NCBI RefSeq assembly: GCF_010365055.1
Contig: NZ_JAAFHA010000002.1
Coordinates: forward strand, 1 to 64,000
Length of the DNA: 64,000 bases
Direction of reading: 5' to 3'
Source: Rhodoferax sp.
GTDB lineage: Bacteria > Pseudomonadota > Gammaproteobacteria > Burkholderiales > Burkholderiaceae_C
Position numbers and translations under genes: made by a program
Notes under the pieces: model-generated
Told to the model about the DNA's origin: nothing
The model's input: only the letters and a program-made list of their open reading frames with translations
Database searches by the model: none
Shown: positions 36,316-45,500 of the stretch, piece after piece
Position numbering within the stretch: the stretch's first letter is position 1
Layout: every line of letters starts with the position of its first letter

Positions 36316-37472
36316 TAATCAGGCTGAGCGCTCATGCGACGCCGGTACCAGTCGTGGAACTGCTGCATGCCGTCTTCCATCGGGCTCTGGTACGGACCAA
36401 CCTCGTTGTCGCCGCGCTGCATCAGGGCCCGCCGGCCAGCGTCCATGCGTTCGCCAATCTCGTCGTCTTCCAGGCAGGTTTCCATGTAGGCGGCCTGCTG
36501 CGCCTCGACAAACTCGCGCTCAAAGGCCTGGATTTCTTCCGGGTAATAGAACTCGACCTTGTTCAGGGTCTTGCCGACCCCCATCGGGTGCAGGGTCGAG
36601 ACCGTCAGCACATGCGGATACCACTCGACCATGATGTGCGGGTAGTAGGTGAGCCAGATCGCGCCTTGTTTGGGCAGCGCGCCGTTGCGGTAGGCGTTGA
36701 GGGCATCTTGCCAGCGCTGGTAGACCGGGCTGCCGGCCTTGCTGCGCGGGGTGGTCACGCCGGCGCCCAGGCCGACGGTCTGCACCGAGTAGTTTTCCTT
36801 GAACTCCCAGCGCAAGTCATCGCAGGTGACAAAACCACCCAGACCGGGGTGGAACGGGCCAACGTGGTAGTCCTCCAGATAGACCTCGATGAAGGTTTTC
36901 CAGTTGTAGTTGCACTCGTGCAACTCCACTTTGTCGAGCACAAAACCCGCGAAGTCCAGGTCGGCGCGCGGGCCCATGCCGGCCAGGTCGGCAGCAATGT
37001 CGCGGCCGTTGTCTTCAAACAGCAGACCGTTCCATTCTTTGAGCGGGTAGTTGTTCAGGTTCAGGCACGGGTCGTGCGGGAAGTGCGGCGCGCCCAGCAA
37101 CGTGCCGGCCGGTTGTGCGCCGCTGGCGCTGTAGGTCCAACGGTGCAAGGGACACACGATGTTGCCGGCGGCTGCACCCGGATGCGTCACGTCCACCGAA
37201 CCGCGCCCTTGCAGCATCACGGCCTGCCGATGTCGGCAGACGTTGGAAATGAGCTCAATGCCTTGCGGCGTGTGGATCAGGGCACGCCCCTGCCCCTCGT
37301 GCGCCAGCGTGGCATAGTCGCCCACCTCGGGCACACTCAGCCGGTGCCCGACATAGCGTGGGCCCGGCTGGAACAAGGTTTGCAGTTCGCGCTGGTACAG
37401 CGCTTCGTCAAAGTAGCTTGAAACTGGTAGTTGGCCGGTGGCCTGCTGCAGTTGAAGACTTAAATCAGACAT
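36315..37472 (-). CDS. Rieske non-heme iron oxygenase, alpha-subunit type
   Basis: A 385-residue protein. The N-terminal Rieske domain has C79-x-H81 and C107-x2-H110, ligands of a [2Fe-2S] cluster. The catalytic domain has the mononuclear iron region NWKTFIEVYLEDYHVGPFHPG with His203 and His208. The 25-residue spacing between the two Rieske ligand pairs is longer than the 15-17 usual in ring-hydroxylating oxygenases. No ferredoxin, reductase or beta subunit is nearby, so the substrate and electron donor are unknown. Confidence 0.82.
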   Translation of the reverse strand: MSDLSLQLQQATGQLPVSSYFDEALYQRELQTLFQPGPRYVGHRLSVPEVGDYATLAHEGQGRALIHTPQGIELISNVCRHRQAVMLQGRGSVDVTHPGAAAGNIVCPLHRWTYSASGAQPAGTLLGAPHFPHDPCLNLNNYPLKEWNGLLFEDNGRDIAADLAGMGPRADLDFAGFVLDKVELHECNYNWKTFIEVYLEDYHVGPFHPGLGGFVTCDDLRWEFKENYSVQTVGLGAGVTTPRSKAGSPVYQRWQDALNAYRNGALPKQGAIWLTYYPHIMVEWYPHVLTVSTLHPMGVGKTLNKVEFYYPEEIQAFEREFVEAQQAAYMETCLEDDEIGERMDAGRRALMQRGDNEVGPYQSPMEDGMQQFHDWYRRRMSAQPD

Positions 37473-37707
37473 CCGTCGGACCTAAAGACTCCCCACAGGG
37501 AGATGCGCCAAAGCGCGGTAAAAATAAACCGGCAAGGGCCGGTTGAGAATACAAATTGTACCTGCCGAGCAATTTTTGACCGGCCATGGCCGGACCGCTC
37601 AGCGCGGTTTTAGAGTCTTGTCTGAGCGGTTTTGTCGGCATGGGAAGCCCCCACAACGGCCAAACGCCTAAAATCGGTCGTTTTATCTACGAAATTACCC
37701 TGACCTC
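37473..37707. other. divergent control region with three hairpins (Rieske gene / xseB)
   Basis: It separates the Rieske gene from xseB. It contains AACCGGC/GCCGGTT (37527-37544), a perfect 14-bp palindrome CCGGCCATGGCCGG (37580-37593) and CCGCTCA/TGAGCGG (37595-37629). Promoters of both genes should be here. I cannot pick out convincing -35/-10 pairs. Confidence 0.45.
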
Positions 37708-37944
37708 ATGGCGTCGACTCCCAAACCCGTTTCAAGTGCCCCGGCCAGTTTTGAGGCCGCCCAGCAAGAACTGGAGCAGCTGGTGGCCCGGCTGGAGTCG
37801 GGCGAATTGCCGCTGGACCAGCTGTTGAGCCAGTACCAGCGCGGCGCCGAGTTGCTCAAGTTTTGCCGGGACCGGCTGGAAGCGGTTGAAAGCCAGATCA
37901 AGGTACTTGATCAAGGCACGCTTAAATCATGGACGCCCGAGTGA
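37708..37944 (+). CDS. xseB: exodeoxyribonuclease VII small subunit
   Basis: A 78-residue coiled-coil protein with the family pattern [40 protein letters not shown]. Together with XseA it degrades single-stranded DNA. It overlaps ispA by 16 bp, part of the conserved xseB-ispA-dxs arrangement. The large subunit gene xseA is not in the window. Confidence 0.92.
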   Translation: MASTPKPVSSAPASFEAAQQELEQLVARLESGELPLDQLLSQYQRGAELLKFCRDRLEAVESQIKVLDQGTLKSWTPE

Positions 37945-38894
37945 GCGGCCGCGCCACCTTTGACCTGGGCGTCTGGAGCGCGGCGCATCTGCAGCGCGTT
38001 GAGCAGGCGCTGGAGCGCTGGGTCAGCGCCGATGCCGCCACTGATGCCGAAGGTGGCGCCCCGGCTGAGCTCATTGCCGCCATGCGCTACGCGGTGCTGG
38101 ACGGCGGCAAACGTCTGCGTCCCTTGCTGGTACTGGCGGCGGCGCAAGCGGCGCAGTCGGCCAGTGGCGAGCGATCGGACGCCACGAGCACGCCTGAAGT
38201 GGCACTGCGCGCCGCCTGTGCGGTGGAACTGATTCACGCCTATTCGCTGGTGCATGACGACCTGCCGTGCATGGACAACGATGTGTTGCGCCGGGGCAAA
38301 GCCACGGTGCACGTCAAATTTGGCGAGGCCAGCGCCCTGCTCGCCGGAGACGCCTTGCAGGCGATGGCCTTTGAGTTGTTGACGCCTGACGATGACGCCA
38401 TCCCGGACCGCCAGCAGGCCGCCCTGTGCCGTTTGCTGGCGCGCGCGGCAGGCAGCTCTGGCATGGCCGGTGGCCAGGCGATTGATCTGGCCAGCGTCGG
38501 CGTGGCACTCACGGAGCGCCAGTTGCGCCAGATGCACCGCCTCAAGACCGGTGCCTTGTTGCAGGCCAGCGTGATGATGGGCGCTGCGTGCGGCGATGTA
38601 TCAAGCCAGGCCAAGGACGCGCTGATGTCGTATGGCGCCGCGATCGGCCTGGCGTTTCAGGTGGTGGACGACATGCTCGATGTGACCGCCGACTCGGCAA
38701 CGCTGGGCAAAACGGCCGGCAAGGACGCCGATCAGGACAAGCCGACCTTTGTGTCACTGTTGGGCTTGGAGCGTGCTGGCGTTTATGCCCAGGAGTTGCT
38801 GGCCCAGGCGCTGGCGGCGCTGGCCCGCAGTGGCTTGCCTGAGACGCAGGCACTGCAGGGTCTGGCCCAGCGGCTGGTCAACCGATCGTGTTGA
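37929..38894 (+). CDS. ispA: farnesyl diphosphate synthase (polyprenyl synthetase)
   Basis: A 321-residue enzyme condensing isopentenyl and dimethylallyl units to C15. The first aspartate-rich motif ([12 protein letters not shown]) and the second ([10 protein letters not shown]) are intact, as are GGKRLRP and the KTGALL segment. The start overlaps xseB, the normal arrangement. The dispersed repeat copy K lies between its stop and dxs. It feeds ubiquinone, undecaprenyl phosphate and heme A synthesis. Confidence 0.94.
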   Translation: MDARVSGRATFDLGVWSAAHLQRVEQALERWVSADAATDAEGGAPAELIAAMRYAVLDGGKRLRPLLVLAAAQAAQSASGERSDATSTPEVALRAACAVELIHAYSLVHDDLPCMDNDVLRRGKATVHVKFGEASALLAGDALQAMAFELLTPDDDAIPDRQQAALCRLLARAAGSSGMAGGQAIDLASVGVALTERQLRQMHRLKTGALLQASVMMGAACGDVSSQAKDALMSYGAAIGLAFQVVDDMLDVTADSATLGKTAGKDADQDKPTFVSLLGLERAGVYAQELLAQALAALARSGLPETQALQGLAQRLVNRSC

Positions 38895-38914
38895 TTATAA
38901 TAAATATTAGGTAA

Positions 38915-38962
38915 ATTAGCCCCTGGCCCTTATGTAATAAGCGCTAATAGCTATTAAAAACA
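38915..38962 (+). repeat. dispersed AGCTAT repeat, copy K (intergenic, ispA-dxs)
   Basis: TTAGCCCCTGGCCCTTATGTAATAAGCGC followed by TAATAGCTATTAAAAAC, ending 6 bp before the dxs start codon. It therefore forms the dxs leader and may contain or replace its ribosome binding site: no strong GGAGG-like sequence is seen in front of dxs. Confidence 0.8.
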
Positions 38963-38968
38963 GAGCAT

Positions 38969-40867
38969 ATGTCACATAATTCGTATCCCTTGCTGCACAC
39001 CATCAATGACCCCGCTGACCTGCGGCTCGTGCCGCGCGCACAGTTGGGCGCGCTGGCCGACGAGTTGCGGGCTTACTTGCTTGACAGCGTTGCCAAAACC
39101 GGGGGGCACCTGAGCTCCAACCTGGGCACGGTTGAGCTGACAGTGGCGTTGCACTATGTGTTCAACACGCCGCATGACCGGGTGGTGTGGGATGTGGGCC
39201 ACCAGACCTACCCCCACAAAATTTTGACCGGTCGGCGCGAGCGCATGGCCACGCTGCGTCAGTTCGGTGGTTTGAGTGGTTTCCCGCAGCGCGGTGAGAG
39301 TGAATACGACGACTTTGGCACCGCGCATTCCAGCACGTCGATATCAGCCGCTTTGGGCATGGCGCTGGCGGCCAAAATAAAGGGTGAAGATCGCCACGCC
39401 ATTGCCGTGATTGGCGACGGCGCGCTGACCGCCGGTATGGCGTTTGAAGCGCTCAACAACGCCGGGGTCGCCGACTGCAACTTGCTGGTCATCCTGAACG
39501 ACAACGACATGAGCATCAGCCCACCGGTGGGCGCGCTCAACAGGCACCTGGCCAAGCTCATGAGCGGCCAGTTTTATGCTGCCGCCAAAAATGTGGGCAA
39601 GACCGTACTCAAAGGGGCGCCGCCGCTGTTTGAGCTGGCCAAGCGCCTGGAAGAAAGCGCCAAAGGCATGGTGGTGCCAGCGACCCTGTTCGAGAAATTT
39701 GGCTTCAATTACATCGGCCCGATCGATGGCCATGACCTCGACGCCTTGGTCCCCACGCTGGAGAACATCAAGCACCTCAAAGGTCCGCAGTTTTTGCATG
39801 TGGTGACCAAAAAAGGGCAGGGCTACAAGCTGGCCGAAGCCGACCCGGTGGCCTACCACGGCCCCGGCAAGTTTGACCCGGCGGTTGGTCTGCAGGCGCC
39901 TGCTACCAGCCCGAAGCAAACCTTCACCCAGGTGTTTGGTCAGTGGCTGTGCGACATGGCGGCCTTTGATTCGCGGCTGGTGGGCATCACGCCCGCCATG
40001 CGCGAGGGTTCCGGTATGGTGGAGTTTGAGCAGCGATTTCCGCAGCGTTTCTTTGACGTGGGCATTGCCGAGCAGCATGCGGTGACCTTTGCCGCGGGAC
40101 TGGCCTGTGAGGGTTTGAAGCCGGTGGTGGCGATTTATTCCACCTTTTTGCAGCGCGGCTACGACCAGCTGATCCACGACGTGGCGATTCAAAACCTGCC
40201 AGTGGTCTTTGCGCTGGATCGCGCTGGCCTGGTGGGGGCCGATGGGGCCACCCATGCCGGCGCTTATGACATCCCATTTTTGCGCTGCATTCCCAACGTC
40301 AGCGTGGCCTGTCCGGCCGATGAGAACGAATGCCGGCAGTTGCTCAGCACTGCGTTTTCGCAGAATAGCCCGGTAGCCGTGCGTTATCCGCGCGGTGCCG
40401 GTGCCGGTACAGCCGTCCAGGCGGGCTTGGACCCCTTGCCGTTTGGCCAAGGTGAAATCCGGCGCATGGGCAGCGGTGTCGCTATTTTGGCCTTTGGCAC
40501 GCTCCTGTACCCGGCGTTGCAGGCGGCTGAAAAGCTCAACGCCACGGTGGTCAACATGCGCTGGGCCAAACCGCTGGATGTGGCGTTGCTGCTACAGGTG
40601 GCCGCCGGCCATGACGCGCTGGTGACAGTGGAAGAGGGCGCCATCATGGGTGGCGCTGGCAGTGCGGTGCTCGAAGCCCTGCACGCAGCGGGCGTTATCA
40701 AGCCTGTGCTGCAACTGGGCCTGCGCGATGAGTTCATTGAACATGGCGACCCGGCCAAACTGCTGGCGCTGCAGGGGCTCGACGCGGTCGGTATTCAGGC
40801 CTCTGTTGCCCAGCGTTTTGGGCCGCTGCTGCTGCCGGCGCGCCCGGCGCTCAAAGCCGTCGCCTGA
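38969..40867 (+). CDS. dxs: 1-deoxy-D-xylulose-5-phosphate synthase
   Basis: A 632-residue thiamine-diphosphate enzyme joining pyruvate and glyceraldehyde 3-phosphate, the entry step of the MEP isoprenoid pathway. Visible are [21 protein letters not shown], the cofactor loop [20 protein letters not shown], and [17 protein letters not shown] with the catalytic Glu region. It works with ispA upstream. Its leader consists of repeat copy K. Confidence 0.95.
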   Translation: MSHNSYPLLHTINDPADLRLVPRAQLGALADELRAYLLDSVAKTGGHLSSNLGTVELTVALHYVFNTPHDRVVWDVGHQTYPHKILTGRRERMATLRQFGGLSGFPQRGESEYDDFGTAHSSTSISAALGMALAAKIKGEDRHAIAVIGDGALTAGMAFEALNNAGVADCNLLVILNDNDMSISPPVGALNRHLAKLMSGQFYAAAKNVGKTVLKGAPPLFELAKRLEESAKGMVVPATLFEKFGFNYIGPIDGHDLDALVPTLENIKHLKGPQFLHVVTKKGQGYKLAEADPVAYHGPGKFDPAVGLQAPATSPKQTFTQVFGQWLCDMAAFDSRLVGITPAMREGSGMVEFEQRFPQRFFDVGIAEQHAVTFAAGLACEGLKPVVAIYSTFLQRGYDQLIHDVAIQNLPVVFALDRAGLVGADGATHAGAYDIPFLRCIPNVSVACPADENECRQLLSTAFSQNSPVAVRYPRGAGAGTAVQAGLDPLPFGQGEIRRMGSGVAILAFGTLLYPALQAAEKLNATVVNMRWAKPLDVALLLQVAAGHDALVTVEEGAIMGGAGSAVLEALHAAGVIKPVLQLGLRDEFIEHGDPAKLLALQGLDAVGIQASVAQRFGPLLLPARPALKAVA

Positions 40868-41048
40868 CCCGCTCGGCCGGCTGGCCGGCTGCGCGCCAAC
40901 GAGTCGCGTGTGAATTGATGCACGCAAGGGGAAACCCCTGCCATTTCTGGTCACGCATGTTCCTACAATAGCTGTTGACTGTAATGGGTCATTGCCATGC
41001 ATACCCGCATCGCGATAATTTCAATTCACAACTCTAGGAGTGAACCAA
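40868..41048 (+). promoter_or_regulatory. dctP1 leader and promoter region, duplicated before dctP2
   Basis: A candidate -10 TACAAT (40964-40969) lies 85 bp upstream of the dctP1 ATG. The same block (CGCAT..TTCCTACAAT, then TTGACT 5-6 bp on, ending CC/TAGGAGTGAACC) precedes dctP2 at nearly the same distance (84 bp). A GGGGAAACCCC hairpin at about 40927-40939 is also shared. The blocks are conserved, but the promoter assignment itself is inference. Confidence 0.5.
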
Positions 41049-42134
41049 ATGGATCGTCGTTCCGTAATCAAGCACGCAGGCATTGCCGGCGTGCTGGCCG
41101 TTGGTGCTGCGCCGGCCGTGCATGCACAAGGGGCCAATGTTCGCTGGCGTCTGGCTTCGAGCTTTCCGAAGTCGCTTGACACGATCTATGGCAGCGCAGA
41201 AATGTTTGCCAAGACCGTCAAGGCCCTGTCCGGCGGCAAGTTTGAAGTGTCCGTGCATGCGGCTGGCGAACTGATGCCGGCGTTTGGCGTCGTGGATGCC
41301 ATCCAGAATGGCACGGTCGAGATGGCTCAGACGGCCTCTTACTATTTCACCGGCAAAGACCCCATCTTTGCCTTTGGCTGTGCCGTTCCCTTTGGCCTGA
41401 CCGCGCGCCAGATGGATGCCTGGATGGAGCACGGCAATGGCCGCAAACTCATGGACGAGTTTTACGCCAAGTACAACATCAAGAGCCGCAGCGCGGGCAA
41501 CACCGGCACGCAGATGGGCGGCTGGTACCGCAAGGAAATCAAGACGGTCAAGGATCTGCAGGGTCTCAAAATGCGCTTGGGCGGCGGACTCTTCGGCGAG
41601 GCCATGCAAAAGCTGGGTGTGGTGCCGCAGAACATGCCTGGCGGTGACGTGTACCAGGCCCTTGAAAAAGGCACGCTGGACGCCACTGAATTCGTAGGCC
41701 CCTACGATGATCAGAAGCTCGGCTTCAACAAGGTCGCGCCTTACTATTACTATCCCGGTTGGTGGGAAGGTGGCGCCGAGCTGGAGTTCTTCATCAATAG
41801 CAAGGCCTTTGCGGCACTGTCGCCGGAAAATCAGGCGATCGTTGAAGCGGCAACTGCCGTGGCAGCCCGCGACATGACGGCCAAGTACGATGCATTCAAC
41901 CCGATTGCTTTGAAGAAGTTGGTTGCCGAAAAGACACAACTCAAGGCATTTTCGAAGGACATCATGGATGCCGGCTTCAAGGCGTCAATGGCAGTGTTTG
42001 CTGAGCACGAAGCCAAATCGCCCGAGTTCAAGAAGATTCACCAGGACATGCGTGCCTTCCAGCGTGACCAGCTGTTGTGGCTGCGTTTTTCTGAGTTCCG
42101 TTACGACAGCTACATGACCACGGTGAAGCTGTAA
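41049..42134 (+). CDS. TRAP transporter substrate-binding protein (DctP family), copy 1
   Basis: A 361-residue periplasmic protein. The signal MDRRSVIKHAGIAGVLA has a twin-arginine look (R3, R4), so Tat export is likely. The mature part starts near ANVRWRLASSFP. The DctP fold includes GELMPAFGVVDAIQNGTVEM and the late YYYPGWWEGGAELEF. It resembles the mannitol/chloroaromatic branch, where organic acids are captured. It has a close second copy just downstream and faces the dctMQ permease genes. A GTG nine bases upstream is a possible alternative start, but AGGAG is spaced for 41049. Confidence 0.9.
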   Translation: MDRRSVIKHAGIAGVLAVGAAPAVHAQGANVRWRLASSFPKSLDTIYGSAEMFAKTVKALSGGKFEVSVHAAGELMPAFGVVDAIQNGTVEMAQTASYYFTGKDPIFAFGCAVPFGLTARQMDAWMEHGNGRKLMDEFYAKYNIKSRSAGNTGTQMGGWYRKEIKTVKDLQGLKMRLGGGLFGEAMQKLGVVPQNMPGGDVYQALEKGTLDATEFVGPYDDQKLGFNKVAPYYYYPGWWEGGAELEFFINSKAFAALSPENQAIVEAATAVAARDMTAKYDAFNPIALKKLVAEKTQLKAFSKDIMDAGFKASMAVFAEHEAKSPEFKKIHQDMRAFQRDQLLWLRFSEFRYDSYMTTVKL

Positions 42135-42187
42135 GTCTGGACGACCAGGCCGCGCGCTTCGCGCACTGGTTGCTTTGATTCTTATTT

Positions 42188-42222
42188 TGTCCGATGACAT
42201 GTGCAATGCATGTCACCGGACA
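42188..42222 (+). terminator. probable terminator after dctP1
   Basis: TGTCCGATGACATG pairs with CATGTCACCGGACA across a short loop, followed by TTTCTGTTTTC. The stem is long and the tail T-rich, but the T-run is interrupted. Confidence 0.5.
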
Positions 42223-42285
42223 TTTCTGTTTTCGGACCATGACATCACAGCTGTGCTGACAACGGCACACAGTTGACGTCAAATA

Positions 42286-42339
42286 CCGTTCCTGGTGAGC
42301 TCGTCGAACCACCCCTTCGACAGGCTCAGGGCGAACGGG
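42286..42339. repeat. REP-type element (TTCGACAGGCTCAGGGCGAACGG family)
   Basis: CCGTTCCTGGTGAGCTCGTC, then GAACCACCCCTTCGACAGGC, then TCAGGGCGAACGG: a paired-arm intergenic repeat type that is widespread in proteobacterial genomes. Confidence 0.75.
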
Positions 42340-42522
42340 TTCATCAGTCGGGGCAGTCAGCCCCGGTGAGCTCCAAGTTGACAGCTTGTTGACAGCAAAA
42401 GGAGGGAAAACCCCCGCACCGCTTGTCGCGCATCTTTCTACAATTTTCATTGACTCTCATCGGTCGTCGCTGTGCTTACCGGCACGTCGGCATACTTTCT
42501 CAATACTCCAGGAGTGAACCTT

Positions 42523-43602
42523 ATGGATCGTCGTTCTCTAATTAAACACGCCGGCATCGCCGGTGTACTGGCCGCCGGTGTGGCGCCGGCTGTGCACGCA
42601 CAGGCCACCGTTCGCTGGCGTCTGGCTTCGAGCTTTCCGAAATCGCTGGACACTATTTATGGCTCGGCCGAAGTGTTTTCCAAGGCGGTCAGGGACATGT
42701 CTGGTGGCAAGTTCGAAGTGTCGGTGCATGCGGCTGGCGAGTTGATGCCGGCGTTTGGCGTGGTCGATGGCGTGCAAAACGGCACGGTGGAAATGTCGCA
42801 CACGGCGCCGTACTACTTCTTCGGCAAGAACGAGGCCTTTGCCATCGGCGGTGCCATTCCTTTCGGCATGAACTCGCGCCAGCTCACGGCATGGGTGGTC
42901 GACGGCAACGGCGGCAAGTTGATGCGCGAGTTCTACGCCAAGTACAACATTGTCAACTTCATGGGTGGCAACACGGGCGCGCAGATGGGGGGCTGGTTCC
43001 GTAAGGAGATCAAATCGCCGGCTGACATCAAGGGTCTGAAATTCCGTGTAGGTGGCTTTGCCGGCAAGGTGATCGAGCGCATGGGCGGTGTGCCACAGAA
43101 CATTCCTGGCGGAGAGATTTATCAGGCGCTGGAAAAGGGCACCATTGATGCGGCCGAATGGATCGGTCCGTACGATGACCAGAAGCTGGGCTTCAACAAG
43201 GTGGCGCCGTTCTACTATTACCCCGGCTGGTGGGAGGGGAGCCTGAACCTCGAGTTCTATGTGAATCAAAAAGCCTTCAATGCCTTGTCGAGCGAAAACA
43301 AGGCCATTGTGCAGGCAGCGACCTACGAGGCACATGTCACCACGCAGGCCCGCTACGACGCACGCAACCCCGGTGCGCTCAAACAGCTCGTCGCCGCCAA
43401 AACCAAGGTGCTGCCGTTCCCGCAAACCGTGCTGGATGCGTCGTTCAAGACAGCAATGGAACTGTACGCGGACCTGGAAAAGACCAACCCGGATTGGAAG
43501 AAAATTTACGACGATTACCGCAACTTCCAGCGTGACGAGATCCTCTGGTTCCGTTTTGCCGAGGGACGCTTCGACAGCTTCATGGCCTCCAAGAAGCTTT
43601 GA
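42523..43602 (+). CDS. TRAP transporter substrate-binding protein (DctP family), copy 2
   Basis: A 359-residue close paralogue of the preceding gene, with the same twin-arginine-type signal (MDRRSLIKHAGIAGVLAAG) and the same fold blocks (AGELMPAFGVVDGVQNGTVEM, YYYPGWWEGSLNLEF). The upstream leader is duplicated too. Differences cluster in the ligand region (for example FAFGCAVPFGLTAR against FAIGGAIPFGMNSR), suggesting a shifted ligand preference. The frame opens 17 codons earlier (42472), but CCAGGAG spaced for 42523 fixes the start. A strong terminator follows. Confidence 0.9.
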   Translation: MDRRSLIKHAGIAGVLAAGVAPAVHAQATVRWRLASSFPKSLDTIYGSAEVFSKAVRDMSGGKFEVSVHAAGELMPAFGVVDGVQNGTVEMSHTAPYYFFGKNEAFAIGGAIPFGMNSRQLTAWVVDGNGGKLMREFYAKYNIVNFMGGNTGAQMGGWFRKEIKSPADIKGLKFRVGGFAGKVIERMGGVPQNIPGGEIYQALEKGTIDAAEWIGPYDDQKLGFNKVAPFYYYPGWWEGSLNLEFYVNQKAFNALSSENKAIVQAATYEAHVTTQARYDARNPGALKQLVAAKTKVLPFPQTVLDASFKTAMELYADLEKTNPDWKKIYDDYRNFQRDEILWFRFAEGRFDSFMASKKL

Positions 43603-43640
43603 GCGGATGATGGCGCCACGCGCGCTGTCGATCTGATCGA

Positions 43641-43670
43641 CCCGCCAGGTTCGTCCGGCGGGTTTTTTTT
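43641..43670 (+). terminator. Rho-independent terminator after dctP2
   Basis: CCCGCC and GGCGGG pair across a 10-nt loop and are followed by eight T. It sits between the convergent dctP2 and dctM genes. Confidence 0.85.
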
Positions 43671-43689
43671 CGCTTGGGGCCCCGGCGTT

Positions 43690-45486
43690 TCAGTTTTTCT
43701 TCTCTGGCGTGTCGCCGAGCGAGTCCTGCAGCGCTTTCATCGGATCGTCGGCGGGTGCCGGATCGCTGCTTTCGGTCGGCGTCTCGCCACCGGTTGCGCC
43801 TGTCATGCCGGCGGTCGGGTCGAGCTGCTCCATTGCGTCCGGCATGCTTGCTTCCATTTGCAGGCGGATCTTGTCGAGGTCGTACACCACCTTCTTGTCG
43901 AGGCCGCTTGAGACGATGCCGGGGAAGGCAATGATGGTGCCGACCATGATGATCTGGATGATCACGAACGGAATGGCACCCCAGTAGATTTGCATGGTGG
44001 TGACCGGCTGGATCAGCTTCTTGGTGAGCTTGTCGGTGTATTCTTTGGCGGGCGCCACGCTGCGCAGGAAGAACAAGGCAAAGCCAAAGGGCGGATGCAT
44101 AAATGAGGTCTGCATGTTCACGGCCAGCAACACGCCGAACCAGATCAGGTCAATGCCCATCTTCTCGGCCACTGGAGCCAGCAAGGGCACGACGATGAAA
44201 GAGAGTTCAAAGAAATCCAAGAAAAACGCCAGAAAGAAAATCAGCAGGTTGACCACAATCAGAAAGCCTAACTGTCCACCGGGAACCGAGGTCAACAGGT
44301 GTTCCACCCATCTGGAGCCATCGACCCCTTGAAACACCAGGCTGAAGACGGTGGAGCCGACCAGGATGAACAGCACAAAGCTGGAGAGTTTGGTGGTGGC
44401 GCTCAGGGCTTGTTTGAGCAGTTTCATGCTCAGACGCCCCCGGCTCATGGCCATGAGCAATGCGCCCATCGCCCCCATGGCCCCGCCTTCGGTGGGGGTG
44501 GCCACGCCCAGAAAAATCGTGCCCAGCACCAGAAAAATCAGCAGCAGCGGGGGGATCAGCACAAAAGTCACGCGCTCCGCCATGCGTGAGAGCAGGCCCA
44601 TGCGGGTGACCTTGTTGATGATCGCGATCACAAATGCCAGCATCACGCCAGCGCAAAGCGACACCACAATGGTTTCGTCCGTCGCCACGTTCAGCGCGGT
44701 TTCGCCCTTGAACCAGCTTAAGACTTGCGCGTAGTGTTGCCCGAGGTACACCGCCACCGCTGTCGACACGATGGTCAGAATCAACAGAGAGCGCATGCCG
44801 CTGCCGCCATTGTCTTCGCGGATCGTGCGGGCCTCAAGCGGTAATGCGGGTACCCAGTTCGGTCGAATGAAGGTCAAAAGGACCACATAGCCGAAATAAA
44901 GGGCGGTGAGGGCAAAGCCGGGGATGAACGCACCTTTGTACATGTCACCAACGCTGCGACCGAGCTGGTCCGCCAGAATGATCAGCACCAGCGAGGGCGG
45001 GATGATCTGTGCCAGCGTGCCCGATGCCGCAATCGCGCCGGCGGCGACCCGGCGGTCATAGCCATAGCGCAACATGATCGGTAAGGAAATCAGGCCCATC
45101 GAAATCACGGAAGCGGCCACCACACCGGTGGTTGCGGCCAGCAGGGCACCGACAAAAATCACGGCAAAGGCCAAGCCACCGCGCAGCGGGCCAAACAACT
45201 GGCCAATGGTGTCGAGCAAGTCCTCGGCCATGCCACTTCGCTCCAGTATCAGCCCCATCAGCGTGAAGAACGGAATGGCCAGCAGCGTGTCGTTTTGCAT
45301 GATGCCGAAGATGCGTAGCGGCAGGGCCTGCAGTAGCGCCTCGGGCAGGAGGCCCAGTTCGATCCCCACAAAGCCAAAGAACAGACCACAGGCGCCCAGG
45401 CTGAACGCCACCGGAAAACCCAGCAGCAAGAAGACAATGAGCCCCCCGAACATGATGGGGGCAAAATTGTTGGTTAGAAATTCCAT
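43690..45486 (-). CDS. dctM: TRAP transporter large permease (DctM family)
   Basis: A 598-residue inner-membrane protein with twelve or more hydrophobic segments, including GALLAATTGVVAASVISMGLISLP and GTLAQIIPPSLVLIILADQ, the signature of the ion-coupled TRAP subunit. It is longer than the usual 430 or so residues because of an extra hydrophilic loop after the middle helices and a charged, Pro, Asp, Thr-rich C-terminal tail of about 70 residues. It faces dctP1 and dctP2 and should use one or both as binding proteins. Confidence 0.9.
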   Translation of the reverse strand: MEFLTNNFAPIMFGGLIVFLLLGFPVAFSLGACGLFFGFVGIELGLLPEALLQALPLRIFGIMQNDTLLAIPFFTLMGLILERSGMAEDLLDTIGQLFGPLRGGLAFAVIFVGALLAATTGVVAASVISMGLISLPIMLRYGYDRRVAAGAIAASGTLAQIIPPSLVLIILADQLGRSVGDMYKGAFIPGFALTALYFGYVVLLTFIRPNWVPALPLEARTIREDNGGSGMRSLLILTIVSTAVAVYLGQHYAQVLSWFKGETALNVATDETIVVSLCAGVMLAFVIAIINKVTRMGLLSRMAERVTFVLIPPLLLIFLVLGTIFLGVATPTEGGAMGAMGALLMAMSRGRLSMKLLKQALSATTKLSSFVLFILVGSTVFSLVFQGVDGSRWVEHLLTSVPGGQLGFLIVVNLLIFFLAFFLDFFELSFIVVPLLAPVAEKMGIDLIWFGVLLAVNMQTSFMHPPFGFALFFLRSVAPAKEYTDKLTKKLIQPVTTMQIYWGAIPFVIIQIIMVGTIIAFPGIVSSGLDKKVVYDLDKIRLQMEASMPDAMEQLDPTAGMTGATGGETPTESSDPAPADDPMKALQDSLGDTPEKKN

Positions 45487-45500
45487 GTGTCTCTCCGGGG

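Larger units (their letters stand above)
42135..42522. other. 388-bp dctP1-dctP2 spacer with palindrome and REP-type element
   Basis: It holds, in order: an ACCAG/CTGGT hairpin with a T-rich stretch just after dctP1, a near-perfect 35-bp palindrome (42188-42222, TGTCCGATGACATG arm) followed by a T-rich tail (probable transcript end), a REP-type element (42286-42339), and then the dctP2 leader, which is homologous to that of dctP1, with TACAAT at 42439-42444. Confidence 0.6.
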
